Below, in pieces: positions 12,106 to 23,414 of a stretch of 64,000 nt of DNA. The notes under the pieces are model-generated. The model was not told the DNA's origin. It searched no databases and saw only the letters and a program-made list of their open reading frames with translations. Made by a program: the position numbers and the translations under genes. The DNA lies in contig CM066998.1 in NCBI GenBank assembly GCA_033977485.1, positions 33,047,501-33,111,500 of the forward strand. Direction: 5' to 3'. Within the stretch, counting starts at the first letter, position 1, and each line of letters starts with the position of its first letter. This stretch comes from Hydrangea macrophylla. Taxonomy: Eukaryota; Streptophyta; Magnoliopsida; Cornales; Hydrangeaceae.

Positions 12106-12141
<36 letters not shown>

Positions 12142-12780
12142 AAAAAAATGCGTGTTGATTTCAAAATCCGAATCTTGGCCAGTCAAAATCATGAAGAGAA
12201 TAAGAGATAGTAAGGTAGAGAAAAAAAAAAAAAAAAAAAGAATAAAAAAGAGAACAAATAAGATTGAGAAATTCTTGAGCACTTCAAAGTACATCATTGG
12301 CACATGAATTATCTCAAGGCTTTGTGTTATTCTAAACAAATAAAAGAAATTAGAAATGAAAAGAGAGATTTGAAAGTATCAATTAGTCTCAAAATTTTGG
12401 GAGAGACCCGATGGCTAAGAGAGCCCAAAACAATGGAGAGATATCTTTGATATTACTTCGAGAGTATGATGGAGTACGATTAAAACACGATGTATTATGA
12501 GAGTTGTAAAGATTGACTGGCTAGTGAAAAGGTGAAAAGAATCAACCGCCACAAAAAAAAATATATATATATATATATATATGAATAAATGATAATAAAA
12601 AAAAAAAAGAGAAGAGGAAAATAAAAAAATAAAAAATAAAAGGGAGAAGTAGTTCATCTTCTCATCATCTTGTTCAAAAGCTGCCACAAGGAATCTGTTT
12701 CAGAAATTTGCCCAGAAAGGGCACTCATTGAACTCAAATGAAAACATGGCTCGAAAAGCCCACCAATTTTTGAAGCCTTA
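11141..12780. other. Non-coding A-rich interior of A
   Basis: No gene is visible. The region holds long A-runs at about 12007-12038, 12110-12139 and 12220-12239 with AAAAAG repeats between, and a TA microsatellite near 12560-12580. The piece CGCCTAGGCAAA with GAGCTCGCTAGG near 12070-12110 also occurs in B's post-pol region (29310-29420, opposite strand). So this part of A descends from the region 3' of pol and the pol genes have been lost. Phe-rich minus-strand ORFs here only reflect the A-runs. Confidence 0.6.
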
Positions 12781-12805
12781 TTCTTTCAAAACCTCCAGAG
12801 CTGAT

Positions 12806-12951
12806 GAACTACGTTTTTGACCTGATTCCCACTCGGGGATACGTAGGCAGCCTACTCGGTTCGGTCATCACCCTCGCCATCTCATGGCATCTTTCTTTCA
12901 GGCCTTAGCCGAACTACTTTGGACCTGATTCCCGTTCGCGAATAAGTAGGC
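12806..12951 (+). ncRNA. Two copies of a conserved stem-loop motif (A, post-pol position)
   Basis: Copy 1 (12806-12848) is GAACTACG...ATTCCC-ACTC-GGGGAT-ACGTAGGC. Copy 2 (12911-12951) is GAACTACTT...AATAAGTAGGC. Each folds as an outer stem (CTACGT/ACGTAG or CTACTT/AAGTAG) and an inner stem around TTCCC/GGG. The outer stem changes on both sides together. Ten copies occur in elements A, B and C, at equivalent positions. I know no named family for it. Confidence 0.55.
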
Positions 12952-13028
12952 GAACCTTCCAGGGTTCTCGGTTCATAACCATCCCTAAACCATAAGCATC
13001 ACCCTTTGTGCCTCCTTCCTTCAAACTA

Positions 13029-13170
13029 GGGGCAAACTTGCGTAAGTTTGCCTAAAGCCACATATATATCGCCAAACCAGGGGCAAACTTCGTTTGCTGA
13101 AAACCACATTTAATCCCAGGAGCAATGCCTCCAAGTCCTATTCAAACTAGGGGCAAACTTCGTTTGCCAA
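13029..13170 (+). repeat. Three PPT-like hairpins GGGGCAAAC...GTTTGCC
   Basis: At 13029-13052 GGCAAACTT-gcgt-AAGTTTGCC is a 9-bp hairpin. Shorter forms GGGGCAAACTTCGTTTGC lie near 13080 and 13149. The left arm equals the core of the element's polypurine tract (GAGGGGCAAAC at 16007-16017). The same repeats follow pol in B and C. From 13171 to 13742 I see nothing beyond AT-rich unique sequence. Confidence 0.55.
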
Positions 13171-13742
13171 AACCCTTCTATGTCAGAGACAAATTCTCAA
13201 GTAGTCAAGTTTATTGTGAATGGATTGAAATAGAATATCTTTTATTCTATAAGCTAAAGCACTAATTTGAAGCACACTCTGGATAGGCAAAGAATTAGCA
13301 AACTCGAAAAGGGAGAATCTTCAGAGTTTAGATTTGTCGGTGAAGTACTTCCATTATAAGATAATGAATAAATGAAAGATGGGATGATACATTATTCACG
13401 AAGAAAGCACATTGATTCACAATAATACAGAGTTTGAGTCAGTCGTCTTGTGTAAATGCTTTGTCAAGTTTGTCCTCCTTTGATGAGTCAATAATGGTCT
13501 CAAATGTGTGGGTTTAAGATAATTAATAAAGATTTGAAAGGTCTCCATGAGCATCCCAGGGGCAATACAAGCATGAGTCTTAAACACTATCACAACACAA
13601 TGCTAAAGTGGAAATATGAAGGGTCCAAGGCTAGGGGCATAGGTGGCTTCCCTTTTTTTAAAAAAAAAAAATTAAAAAAAAAATAATAATAAATAAATAA
13701 ATTTCCAAGGGTCCGCAGATGAAGGGAATCATTTTCTACAGA

Positions 13743-14150
13743 GCCCACTTTTGTGGCAACCCCATCATAAGCCCATTCATATGGCACCCACCATCGTAAG
13801 CCCACTTTTGTGGCAACCCCATCATAGGCCCATTCATATGGCACCCACCATCGTAAGCCCACTTTTATGGCAACCCCATCATAAGCCCATTCATATGGCA
13901 CCCACCATCGTAAGCCCACTTTTGTGGCAACCCCATCATAAGCCCATTCATATGGCACCCTCTCATCAAAAGCCCATTTTGTGGTGACCACCATCATAAG
14001 CATGGCAACATCATCCATGCAAGCCCACCCTGGTGGCACTCTTTTAGCCAAGCCAACGTTCATGGCAACGCTCATGGCAAGTGCATTCACATAAGCCCAC
14101 TTCGTGGCAAACACACCTCATAAGCCCACTTCCGTGGCAAATCCATACTC
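13743..14150. repeat. 57-bp tandem array in A
   Basis: About four good copies of a 57-bp unit with GCCCACTTTTGTGGCAACCC and CCATTCATATGGCACCC, then degenerate copies to about 14150. Because 57 is a multiple of three, both strands stay open, which explains the repetitive ORFs across it. Not a gene. Confidence 0.85.
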
Positions 14151-14274
14151 GTGATAAGCTCATCCAAACGAGTTCATTTCGATGTCAAGGTTCCTAGTAC
14201 AATTCATCAGCATCATCATCAATGTCATCATCATCATCATCAAGTACTTGAGCCTTATTTGGCTCCTTTGAGTT

Positions 14275-14540
14275 CATGAGTCCGCATGACTCCGTGTTTG
14301 GGAAATGTGAAATCTTAATGTTAATGCGACTCCCAATCTCTGTAATTAGAAAAAGAATTTCCGAATCCACGCGATTCCTGATCTTTGAAATAAAAATGAA
14401 TTTCGAGTCTGCGAGACTCCCAATCTTTGAAATAGAAAATGAATTTTTGAGTCTGCGCGACTCCAAATCTTTGAAAATAGAAATGAATTTTCGAGTCTGC
14501 GCGACTCCCGATAGAAAATGAATTGTTTAAGTCCGCGTGA
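14275..14540. repeat. About 43-bp array with a palindromic core in A
   Basis: Six imperfect units, each with a core such as GAGTCTGCGCGACTC followed by CCAATCTTTGAAATAGAAAA. One copy reads GAATC...GATTC, changed on both arms. C has the same design at 61920-62155 with the core GAGCCCGTGGGCTC. Confidence 0.75.
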
Positions 14541-14594
14541 CTGTTCTGAAAAGGAAAAGAAAAATAAAAATTACCCTTGCAATACCGAGCGAAT

Positions 14595-15112
14595 TTGGGG
14601 TCATTGAATCTGGAGCGATTCTGACTTTTCTGCTATTTGGGGTCATTGAATCTGGAGCGATTATGACTTTTCTGCTATTTTGGGGTCATTGAATCTGGAG
14701 CGATTCTGACTTTGACTTTTCTGCTATTTGGGGTCATTGAATCTGGAGCGATTCTGACTTTTCTGCTATTTTGGGGTCATTGAATCTGGAGCGATTCTGA
14801 CTTTTCTGCTATTTGGGGTCATTGAATCTGGAGCGATTCTGACTTTTCTGCTACTTTGGGGTCATTGAATCTGGAGCGATTCTGACTTTTCTGCTATTTT
14901 GGGGTCATTGAATCTGGAGCGATTCTGACTTTTCTGCTATTTGGGGTCATTGAATTTGGAGCGATTATGACTTTTCTGCTTTTTGGGGTCATTGAATCTG
15001 GAGCGATTCTGACTTTTCTGCTATTTGGGGTCATTGAATCTGGAGCGATTCTGACTTTTCTGCTATCTTTGGGGTCATCAAATCTGGAGCGATTCTGACT
15101 TTTCTGCAAAAC
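14595..15112. repeat. 42-bp tandem array in A (about 12 copies)
   Basis: Unit TTTGGGGTCATTGAATCTGG then AGCGATTCTGACTTTTCTGC with a few bases more, about 42 bp, close to perfect over about 12 copies. One copy has a small internal insertion near 14710. Non-coding satellite-like array close to the 3' LTR. Confidence 0.9.
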
Positions 15113-15119
15113 ATCTCAT

Positions 15120-15563
15120 TTCTTGGAAGATACCGGAGTATAAGACGCAAAGCACATCTCAGTCTTTCAGCACATTTCCTGATTCGGCACCGGAGTCTAA
15201 GACGCAAAGCGCATCCCAGCCAATCAGATGATCTTCAAGACACCGGAGTATAAGACGCAAAGCGTATCTCAGTCTTTCAGCACATTTCCTGATTCGGCAC
15301 CAGAGTCTAAGACGCAAAGCGCATCTCAGCCAATCAGATGATCTTCAAGACACCGGAGTATAAGACGCAAAGCGCATCCCAGTCTTTCAATACATTTCCT
15401 GATTTGGCACCGGAGTCTAAGACGCAAAGCGCATCTCAGCCAATCAGATGATCTTCAAGACACCGGAGTATAAGACGCAAAGCGCATCCCAGTCTTTCAA
15501 CACATTTCCTGATTCGGCACCGGAGTCTAAGACGCAAAGTGCATCTCAGCCAATCGTTATTCA

Positions 15564-15594
<31 letters not shown>
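15120..15594. repeat. About 114-bp tandem array and poly(A) tract in A
   Basis: Four copies of a unit with two related halves, ACCGGAGTATAAGACGCAAA and ACCGGAGTCTAAGACGCAAA, separated by CAGTCTTTCA and CCAATCAGATGATCTTCAAG. The last copy runs into an A-run at 15566-15594. No coding content. Confidence 0.85.
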
Positions 15595-15600
<6 letters not shown>

Positions 15601-15807
15601 TTACAGTCGTGACTTTCCCAAGATAGGACGTCGTCAGCATAGAAGGATTTCAAGACAAAGGTACGTTTTGCTACTATAAGGAGTAGCATTGTCCTAAGAC
15701 ATTGAACCTGAAAACATATAGCATAAGTTTGCTTGAGCACGTGCATCACGGTAAGATAGGTGCATTCATCTGTGTGACTACCTGCGTTTGTGTGTGATCC
15801 CTAGCTC

Positions 15808-15848
15808 GAACTACGTCCTGGTCTGATTCCCGATGGGATACGTAGGCA
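15808..15848 (+). ncRNA. Conserved stem-loop motif, pre-PPT copy (A)
   Basis: GAACTACGTCCTGGTCTGAT then TCCC-GAT-GGGA and TACGTAGGC. Outer stem CTACGT/ACGTAG, inner stem TCCC/GGGA. It lies about 155 bp before the polypurine tract. C has the equivalent at 63428-63468 and B at 23375-23414. Confidence 0.55.
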
Positions 15849-16003
15849 GCTCACCTTTGAGCACGACCAGCATTTGGCTATCTGCGCACCCGTTTTTGCA
15901 ACGCACTTTTGTTTTTACCTAGATTCGACTGTTGGTCAAAGGCTTGTCTTTCACACAGGCTTTGACCTTCGTTTGTGATACGCGTTGCTTCACAAACTCT
16001 GTC

Positions 16004-16017
16004 AAAGAGGGGCAAAC
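16004..16017 (+). other. Polypurine tract of element A
   Basis: AAAGAGGGGCAAAC directly abuts the 3' LTR start TGTAGACACC. B has the same tract on its own strand (23213-23228). Confidence 0.8.
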
Positions 16018-19000
16018 TGTAGACACCCCGATTTTGACCAAACGTCAAATCTAGGGATTGGTTACCTCTCAAAGACCGATGATGGCAATGACCGTGGCAT
16101 TCGAAGATTTTCCAAGAAATTCAAAGTCTTCAAGATGTTCTTCAAGTTAAATTAATAAAATAATAAAAAGGGAGAGGATTCAGGCATTCGGGGGAAAAAC
16201 CCGAACAATGAAGAACGTGTGAGAAATCCAGTCTGGGAACCAGCTTTTAAGAGGATAAAATAAAAAAAATAATAATAAAGAAGAGTTCTTTTGAAAGAGA
16301 TAGGAGGACAAAATAAATAAATAAAAATCTTGGAAAAGGAAAAAAATACAAAAAGAGAGTAGTATATTCAAAATATACCATGCACATGGTTGATACCATG
16401 CACATGGGGGATCTTAATACAAATATATATATATATAGAATAGAAAAATTGTGTTTACACCAACATTTTTTTGAAAAATCAAAAAGAGGGACAAAATTCA
16501 GTTAGCCCCGGCATGCGGAAAACGCGGCGGCACTCACTGAGTGCCGCGCCGGCACTCAGTGTTTGCCGCCCGGCATTCAGGGAGTGCCGCCCGGCATTCA
16601 GTGAGTGCCGCCGGCACCCGTCGAGTGCCGCTGGCTGTAACAGACTGCTTTTCTCACATGTTCTAGAAGAAATCTTTGCACATGGGTTTCCACCCTGAAT
16701 TTACCCATTTATCCCTGGATTAATGGTCTATATAAACAAACTTTCACCTTCATTTTTGAGGGACTTGAAATATACTTGAATTTGAGAATTAAGAGAGAGA
16801 GATATACAAGAATCATATATATTTTGAGAGAGAGAGAAGAAGAAAGTCTTGAAGAACTTGAGGAATTTGAAGAATTTTGGGAAATCTTGGAAGGTTTTTC
16901 ACAAGAAGTTGAAGAAATACTTGAGGTCTTAGAGGTAACCTCTTAATCCTTGATAGAATTAGGATTATTCAATCACAAGTTCATAGTTCTAGGAACTTTA
17001 CACATTTTCAAAACCTCTCTTCTTACCTCATTTCATCACACACCACTTAGAACTTGTGATTGAATCTCATATTATTTCATTAATTTGGGTCTAATTGATG
17101 CCTTGGGTTTAAAATAAATTCAATTTTGAAGAATTTGTGTTCTTGGTTTCTCAAAGCAAACTTTGATTTCTTATTTCTACCATTTCTTGTAAGGCTCATG
17201 AGATCTTCCATATCTCATTGAACCTCTTTGAGTTTGATTCTTCAACTTCTAAGATCTCATGATCTACATGGAGGTTAGAATGAATCATAATTTTAATCTA
17301 TATGTAGTTAGAGAGATTCAAGTTTCAATCCATAATTTGAACCTCTTCATTAAGGAATCTTATGGAATCCCTACTATATTCCAATAAGGTTTCATTAGAT
17401 TTTAACTTCATTTAGACTCCAATGACCATCAAATGGTAGGAGTGATCTTAGTTTCTCTAAGTAATCTTTGATTTTCCTTACTTCTATTTCACTCAAAAGG
17501 CTCATGAGATATTCTATATCTCATTGAACCTCTTTGAGTTTGATTCTTCAACTTCTAAGATCTCATGATCTACATGGAGGTTAGAATGAACCATAATTTT
17601 CATCTATATATAATTAGTGAGATTCAAGTTTCAATCCATAACTTGAACCTCTTCATTAAGAAACCTTATGGAATCCTTACTATATTCCAATGAGGTTTTA
17701 AGTACATGTTAACTATATTTAGACTCCAATGACCATCAAATGGTAGGAGTGATAAGTTGAATTCAAACTTGGATCCATAGGTTTGAGTTCTTTATTTGAG
17801 GATTTTGTGAAGTTCATTTCAATACTTCATCAAGATCCACTTGTGTAGTATGCCTTATAATCTTCAATGACCATTAAATGGTAGAAGAAGTAGTTTGGTT
17901 TGAGCCCCAACTTCATGTTCTAATAGTTGAGGCCAATCAATAAATTTGAGCTAGTAAAATGAAACAGTGGGTTCATAAACTGTTTTTGATCAAGGATTTT
18001 TAGTTTGAAATCCGACCGTTGGAATCGAATGAAACCAACGGAAAAATGTTCATAACACTTTTATTTACCACTGTGATTTTTGTTTTGGCAAGATCTTGTG
18101 ATTAGAAGGGTTTGATCATGCTTTTTGTGAGTTAATCACAATCTGTCTAGAGTTCTAAAATGCTTTCAGAATAATAAGTCTGTTTTGAAATTAATAGATC
18201 AGAACCTTAATTAAGTTTTTGGGGTCTCAAATAATTTTTTATAAGTACCTTAATGCGTTAGGAAGGTACCCTAAAAAGATCTAAGTGTTTCTCATTTTTT
18301 TACTAATTTTAGAAAATCATACAAGATCTCTGGACAGAGAATTGCAGAATCCTGAGTGAGGTCTAATATTTTCCATATTCCCGGAGATCTAACCGTTGAA
18401 ATCTTGATTTTCAAGTTGGGTTAGGAACTAGACTCACAGAGGCATGACATATCCAAAAATCAATATGATCCAACCATCAAAAGTATTTTATTTCTATTTT
18501 TGAACGTCTGGTCTGCTCTCTGTAAATCACAAAAAACTGCTACTGTTTTCATCTAATCTTATTGATTTTAACTCAAATGGTCTCTTAATGTCTTAGGACT
18601 CAAACCATGTTTTGAATAATGACGATTTAGATTAAACCCAGAGGCTTAGGGATCCAAATTAGTGAATAAATTCATATCTCATTCTCGTTCATATTCATGC
18701 ATTCAATTCATACATGATAATATTCATAAGTAGGACTTATCTCTTGTCTAAGTTGTATCTAGTTGAACATAACTTAGGATTAATTACTCTTTGATATTAT
18801 ATCTTGTCTAAGGCATGTGTACTAACTTTTGTTTTGTAGCGCATTTGAGGTACAACTTCTCATCCTTTCTCTAGTTTAATTCATTTATTTGATTTTGAAT
18901 TGATTTTCAACTCCATGTGCGACACTTTAGACTAGGTCTTGCCTTATGTGTTTATATGTGATAGAGACCTTTTCTTAGGATTCCTATTCTCGCATGCATT

Positions 19001-19448
19001 GCACGTTTAATATTCGCGGCTGGATCCCGGGTATGTTCTCTAGTTCTCTATTGCATATCATGTTGTTTGCTATTTGAATTACGTGGCTTATGAATGATAT
19101 TTTGTCTTTAACAATTTTACACCATTTCCAACATGCTTGTGTAATGTATATGTATATATGTATTAGTTGAGGGCATGCTTAGATTAATAATTTGATTAAA
19201 AAGGATGTTGAGTAGAGGCCTATCGTGAGATAGGATGAAAGGGGGTGTTTTAGTCCGTCGGACTCCTTCCCCTTTCATTCCATAATCCCCGGACCTAGTT
19301 TATCTTTGGTTTCGCAAAAGATCAGTTTCCTTTTAAATGGTTTCTTAATTTTCCTTTTAAAAATTAAGTGGCGACTCATTTGTTTTTAGAAATTGATTTA
19401 AAAGAAAAGCTGTGGGTAAAAAAAGAAAGAAACCCTGCGATATCCACA
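16018..19448 (+). repeat. 3' LTR of element A (3431 bp)
   Basis: Pairs with 6504-9876. It differs by scattered substitutions and by about 60 bp of extra palindrome units at 16543-16605. TATA box TCTATATAAAC at 16727-16737. It is followed at once by the target duplication TCTAG and M's RT sequence. Confidence 0.92.
16526..16737 (+). promoter_or_regulatory. Expanded palindrome array and TATA box in A's 3' LTR
   Basis: Four to five units of the GGCACTC..GAGTGCC type (16526-16630), including CGGCATTCAGTGAGTGCCG, stand about 100 bp before the TATA box. The 5' LTR has only two units, so the array changed copy number after, or during, the last transposition. Confidence 0.6.
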
Positions 19449-19922
19449 TCTAGGCAGAGCCTAAATAGCCTATTCATCCAGTCCATGAACACTGCTGGGG
19501 CGTTGGTTAGCCTGAATGGCATCATAGAAACTCTTAATGTCCATATCTGGTTTAGAATGCTATTTTTGATATATCTTTTGGTCAAATTAACAGTTGGTGG
19601 TATCCTGATCTCAAATCGATCTTCAAAAATATTGTAGCTCCTCGTAATTTATCAAACAAGTCATCAATATGTGGTAGCGGGTACTTATTCTTGATGGTTA
19701 CCTTATTTAACTCTTTATAGTCTATGTAGAGTCGAAACGCTCTGACTTTCTTCTTTACCAACAGTACCGGTGCTTTCCACAGTGATGTGCTTGGCCGTAG
19801 AAATCCTAAATCTTCTAACTCGCTTCTTCAATTCTTAAATTTCTGTAGGCACAATTCTGTACGGAGTCTTGGAGACAGGCATGGTACCGGGTGCTAGTTC
19901 AATGCAGAAGTCAATCTCTCGC
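19449..19922 (-). pseudogene. pol: M pol, RT N-terminal half (broken, between A and B)
   Basis: Read from 19922 downward: REIDFCIELAPGTMPVSKTP, then PYRIVPTEI followed by a stop, then in shifting frames pieces of RT such as [20 protein letters not shown] and [13 protein letters not shown] text, and MPFRLTNAPAVFMDWMNRLF. These are the RT fingers and early palm of a chromovirus; canonical MPFGLTNAP has become MPFRLTNAP. The piece continues into 42224 on its N-terminal side and into 6503 on its C-terminal side. Several stops and frameshifts make it non-functional. Confidence 0.85.
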
Positions 19923-22135
19923 TGTGGATGCTGGGATTCCACCGCTTTGTTTTGTTTTGAAACTTGTTTGAAATCTGAATCAAGGAAAGAGAAAAGGTCT
20001 GTTGAAAACAGATACTGAGTCGCCACTTGGTCTTTAAGGAACCAAGAAACCTAATTTGATTCACCCAAATGAATAAAGGGCACCGGTCCTTCATAATCAA
20101 AGAACTTGGCTCGGGGTTTTGGTACGCGAGAGGAAGGAGCATTTGTCGCGACTAAAACACCCTCAACTCGCCCCGTCTTTTGATGGGCCTCAATTAGCAT
20201 CCAAATAATCATCTTATACTATGTACGGTTCGGCAATTAATACTATGATAATATATTATATTACATAAGAAAATTTGAAATTAGAAGATCTAAAGATAAG
20301 ATATCATTCATAAGATCTAAGCCAAGTATCACACAATGCAAAGTGAAAGATCACACAAATAAATTTAGGAAAAATCGTCTAATCACATATCAAATAATCA
20401 AGACTTCCTAATCTAAAGGGGGACATGAATTGTTCTTGAAACAAAATAATCAAAGAAATCAAAATATGCTTAGCAGGCTAGTATGATGCATGTTAATCTT
20501 TGAGGAAAAGAAGACCTCTCGATCCCCGGGACGGATGAGGAAGGAAGATTAGATCGGGGGAAACACGAACGTATGATCAAGTTCATTCCTTATGATCTTC
20601 TTAGATTATGAGCCATGGAAGCCCCAAATATTGCATGGATGCAATGTATGATCTTAAAATGTGCAAAGGTTGTAGTGTGTTTGTGTACATGAATTCCTAG
20701 AATGACTTTGAAGTCTAGAATATGTATGAATGTATGAAGGAATCATCATGGGATATATACAAATGTAGTATTAACTACTTCCTAAGATATGAGCTAATTT
20801 GGAAGGTATGTAAGCATCAAATCAAATAATAAAAGTTAGAATGTGCTTGCTGTGAATAGTGGACAGAACAGTAACATGATCTTGTAAAAATGGAAAGGAT
20901 GGGTTAGGAATGCTTTCAATGCATGATTGTTTATGGAGATGTTCATTATTGTGTCTAGAACACTACCCAAAAAGCCAATCTTTAATAACTATCACAGAAT
21001 GAGAGAAATTATATGAACAACAGAGGTCACTCAGAAACAGAGTCCGTACTGTCGACTGAAATGTTGAAAAATCTTAGAACATGAAAACCAATGATCTAGA
21101 AGCCCATTTTATACAGAAAGTTCCATAAGACATTGAAGTTTAAGGTAAAAATAAGTTGGGACCACTCCTTTTGGAAAAGATTTCTGAAAAAGAAGTTGGA
21201 AGTTAGTCAAGCTGCTGTGATAGCAGAGGCAGAATGTTTGGAAGGAATGTTTGGGTCCAAATGGACCATTTTCAAGTACTTCCAAGTCAAACCAAAAATT
21301 ATGGGTGTTATCCAATAAGTTAGGAAGACTTTCCAAGTGGCCTTGCATCTATATGTTGAGTATTGATTTCTATAGAAATCTTTGAACTCAGCTCACTCAC
21401 TATTTTGACTCACTGTTTTGAAGATTTTGGGGAAAATAAGGTTTTCTTTCTTGAAATCAAAATGAGAGGGATTGAGGGGGGTTTGAAGTAGAGGTTTTGA
21501 AAGTGTATTTTCAGTACTCAATAAAGATTACAACCACTTAAAATGCCAACATTCAACTCATCATCAAGAACCTCCAAGATTGTTGGAGAGACTTATTTTT
21601 ATTTGAGCATAACTTCAATACACTTCAAGGAGACCTTGGAGGTATTGAAGTTATGATCATCATCTATCAAACATGTTTTTGAGGTCAAGAGCTACTATCC
21701 ATAAGGATTCACTCACCCCAAACTTCATGTCATCATTTAGATGATGATGAACTAGTAAGTAAAATAAAGAAAATCAAAAAGAAATGAGGTGAGAAGAGAT
21801 AAACAATGAATAAACAAGAAAGTAGATGATGATCAATAGATCATATTCATGAAGTATTGAACTTGTAGATTGGTGTTTCACTCATATGTAATGACATTGG
21901 ACATGGAAGAAGCTTTCACTCTCTTAAATGCTCACTAAAATGATGGTTGGGTGTATTGAATGTCGAAGTAAATGGGAGTAATGTAGTAAAAACAAAGTTT
22001 AGAACTCACTTTTGTTTTGAAAATCAAAGAAGAAAGCTTATTTTCTCTCTACTCTAACCTTATCTCTACAACTTTCTCTCCCAAACTTTCTCTAAACTTG
22101 CATTTCACTCCCCCAAAATGAAGAGCAATAGGAGG

Positions 22136-22350
22136 TTTATATAGGTCAACTTGGGGTGGTTTTGGAGTTTTAGAAGTATTCCCATTGGCTCCAAACATCT
22201 GAAATCATAAAACTATGTCGTTTTGGTTTTTAATTAATCAAAATGGGACCACAAAACAAATTACAAAAATACACTGTTCTGGAAGGGAGTACCACAACGG
22301 CACTAGGCCAGTGCCGCGGCGGCAGTGGGCTAGTGCTGCGGCGGCACTGC
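22136..22350 (-). promoter_or_regulatory. LTR promoter of B: TATA box and palindrome array
   Basis: On the minus strand CTATATAAA (22144-22136) lies about 150 bp downstream of a GC-rich array (22350-22297) with units such as GGCACTAGGCCAGTGCC and GGCAGTGGGCTAGTGC. The 5' LTR has the matching arrangement: TATA at 41166-41174, array at 41326-41358, one unit fewer. Confidence 0.6.
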
Positions 22351-22714
22351 TCCTCCCTCGTCCAGATAATGCTGTTTAGGCCACCTGAGGTTCCGGTATT
22401 CGCGAAAAGGCCCTATTTCGTCCGAAATTCACAGAAAATGCGTATGAACTCCAAACTGAGGTCGTGATATACCGTTGGAAAGGTAATGCAGTCTTCTTTA
22501 CATAAAAAATAGTTCAGGATAGGTCACTTTGAAAAGTTTCGCGGTATTCACGATAAAAGCCGATTTAATCGCTTTTTTCACCTTCGAAAATTCAAAATAA
22601 ATTCGTTTTAAATCCAGGAATTATGTGCAATATACCGTTGGAAAGCTATTGACCTCTAGTATCCATGAAAAATATCTGAAAATTATTTCGGGACCCCGAT
22701 TCCAAAGTCAAATC

Positions 22715-22925
22715 TTGGTCAAGCTGGTCAAACTTGGGATTCCCGGGAAGTTCTGGGAACCTCCGGGAGCTCCCAGGAGCCGACGTTTTCGCTCGATTCT
22801 CTTTTAAAACTCATTTTAATACTTTTCTAATGATTTTGGTGAATTCAAACAATTTCGGTTAAACTTGGTCAATCTTGGTCAAACTCTGGTCAAACCTGGT
22901 CAAACCTTGGTCAAACCGGTCAACG
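22715..22925 (-). promoter_or_regulatory. W-box-like TTGACC cluster in B's U3
   Basis: About eight GGTCAA words on the plus strand (TTGACC on the element's strand), many 10-11 bp apart. TTGACC is the core bound by WRKY factors, which respond to stress and wounding. The cluster is also in the 5' LTR (about 41725-41930). Binding is inferred from the motif only. Confidence 0.4.
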
Positions 22926-23212
22926 GGGACTTTCGGGGAACTTCCGGGACTTCCGGGGGTCTCTGGGAGCTAACGATTTCTTCCGGTTTTACTTAAAACT
23001 CATTTTATCATTTTTCTTACGACATAGCATGTTTTCAGAACTTAGGGACTAAATCTGGGAGTCTTCGGGCTTTTAGGGGCATTTTGGTCAATCTGAGCAT
23101 TCTGAGAGATAGAGCTGACTTCCAGGAGTCCTTTTGGGTCTTTTACGATCATTGTGAACCACCAAGCTATGGGTTTCCTAAATCTAATAGCCGACAAAAT
23201 GTGGTGTCTACT

Positions 23213-23228
23213 GTTTGCCCCTCTTTGG
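23213..23228 (-). other. Polypurine tract of element B
   Basis: On the minus strand CCAAAGAGGGGCAAAC ends at the 3' LTR boundary. The core matches A's tract. Confidence 0.75.
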
Positions 23229-23374
23229 CAGGAACTTGCGAGGCAACGCATGTCGCAAGCGAGTGCCAAAGTTTTAAAGAGACAGGACTTTTGGAGGCTA
23301 CAGATTTAGGATAAAAAGCGTTGAAAAAGATGCAATGATGCTGAGGCTAGTGCTGGTCGTGCTCTGCGTGAGCT

Positions 23375-23414
23375 GCCTACGTATCCGAAGGGGAATCAGA
23401 CCAGGACATAGTTC
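23375..23414 (-). ncRNA. Conserved stem-loop motif, pre-PPT copy (B)
   Basis: On the minus strand GAACTATGTCCTGGTCTGAT, then TCCCCTTCGGAT, ACGTAGGC. The outer stem is CTATGT/ACGTAG (one G-U pair). It lies about 150 bp before the polypurine tract, the same place as in A and C. From 23415 to 24030 nothing else is recognisable. Confidence 0.5.

Larger units (their letters stand above)
6504..19448 (+). mobile_element. Element A: large non-autonomous LTR retrotransposon (LARD-like), 12.9 kb
   Basis: Two nearly identical direct LTRs (6504-9876 and 16018-19448), both TGTAGACACC...GATATCCACA, flanked by the 5-bp target duplication TCTAG (6499-6503 and 19449-19453). A primer site follows the left LTR and a polypurine tract precedes the right one. 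The 6.1-kb internal part has no gag, pol or antisense cassette. It consists of a leader, A-rich tracts and four tandem arrays. LTR, primer site, leader and 3' stem-loops are all homologous to element C, so A is probably a deletion derivative mobilised by proteins from a C-like partner. Few LTR differences imply recent insertion. Confidence 0.92.
19923..23212 (-). repeat. 3' LTR of element B (3290 bp)
   Basis: Plus-strand ends are TGTGGATGCTGGG and GTGGTGTCTAC; the last base is mutated, so the LTR start reads AGTAGACACC instead of TGTAGACACC on its own strand. It matches 38977-42223 with many substitutions and small indels. It includes a TATA box, a palindrome array and a run of GGTCAA motifs. 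ORFs inside it are spurious. Confidence 0.9.

Noticed and set aside
11911..12687. Phe-rich minus-strand ORFs suggesting membrane proteins
   Set aside because: They are translations of poly(A) and AAAAAG tracts.
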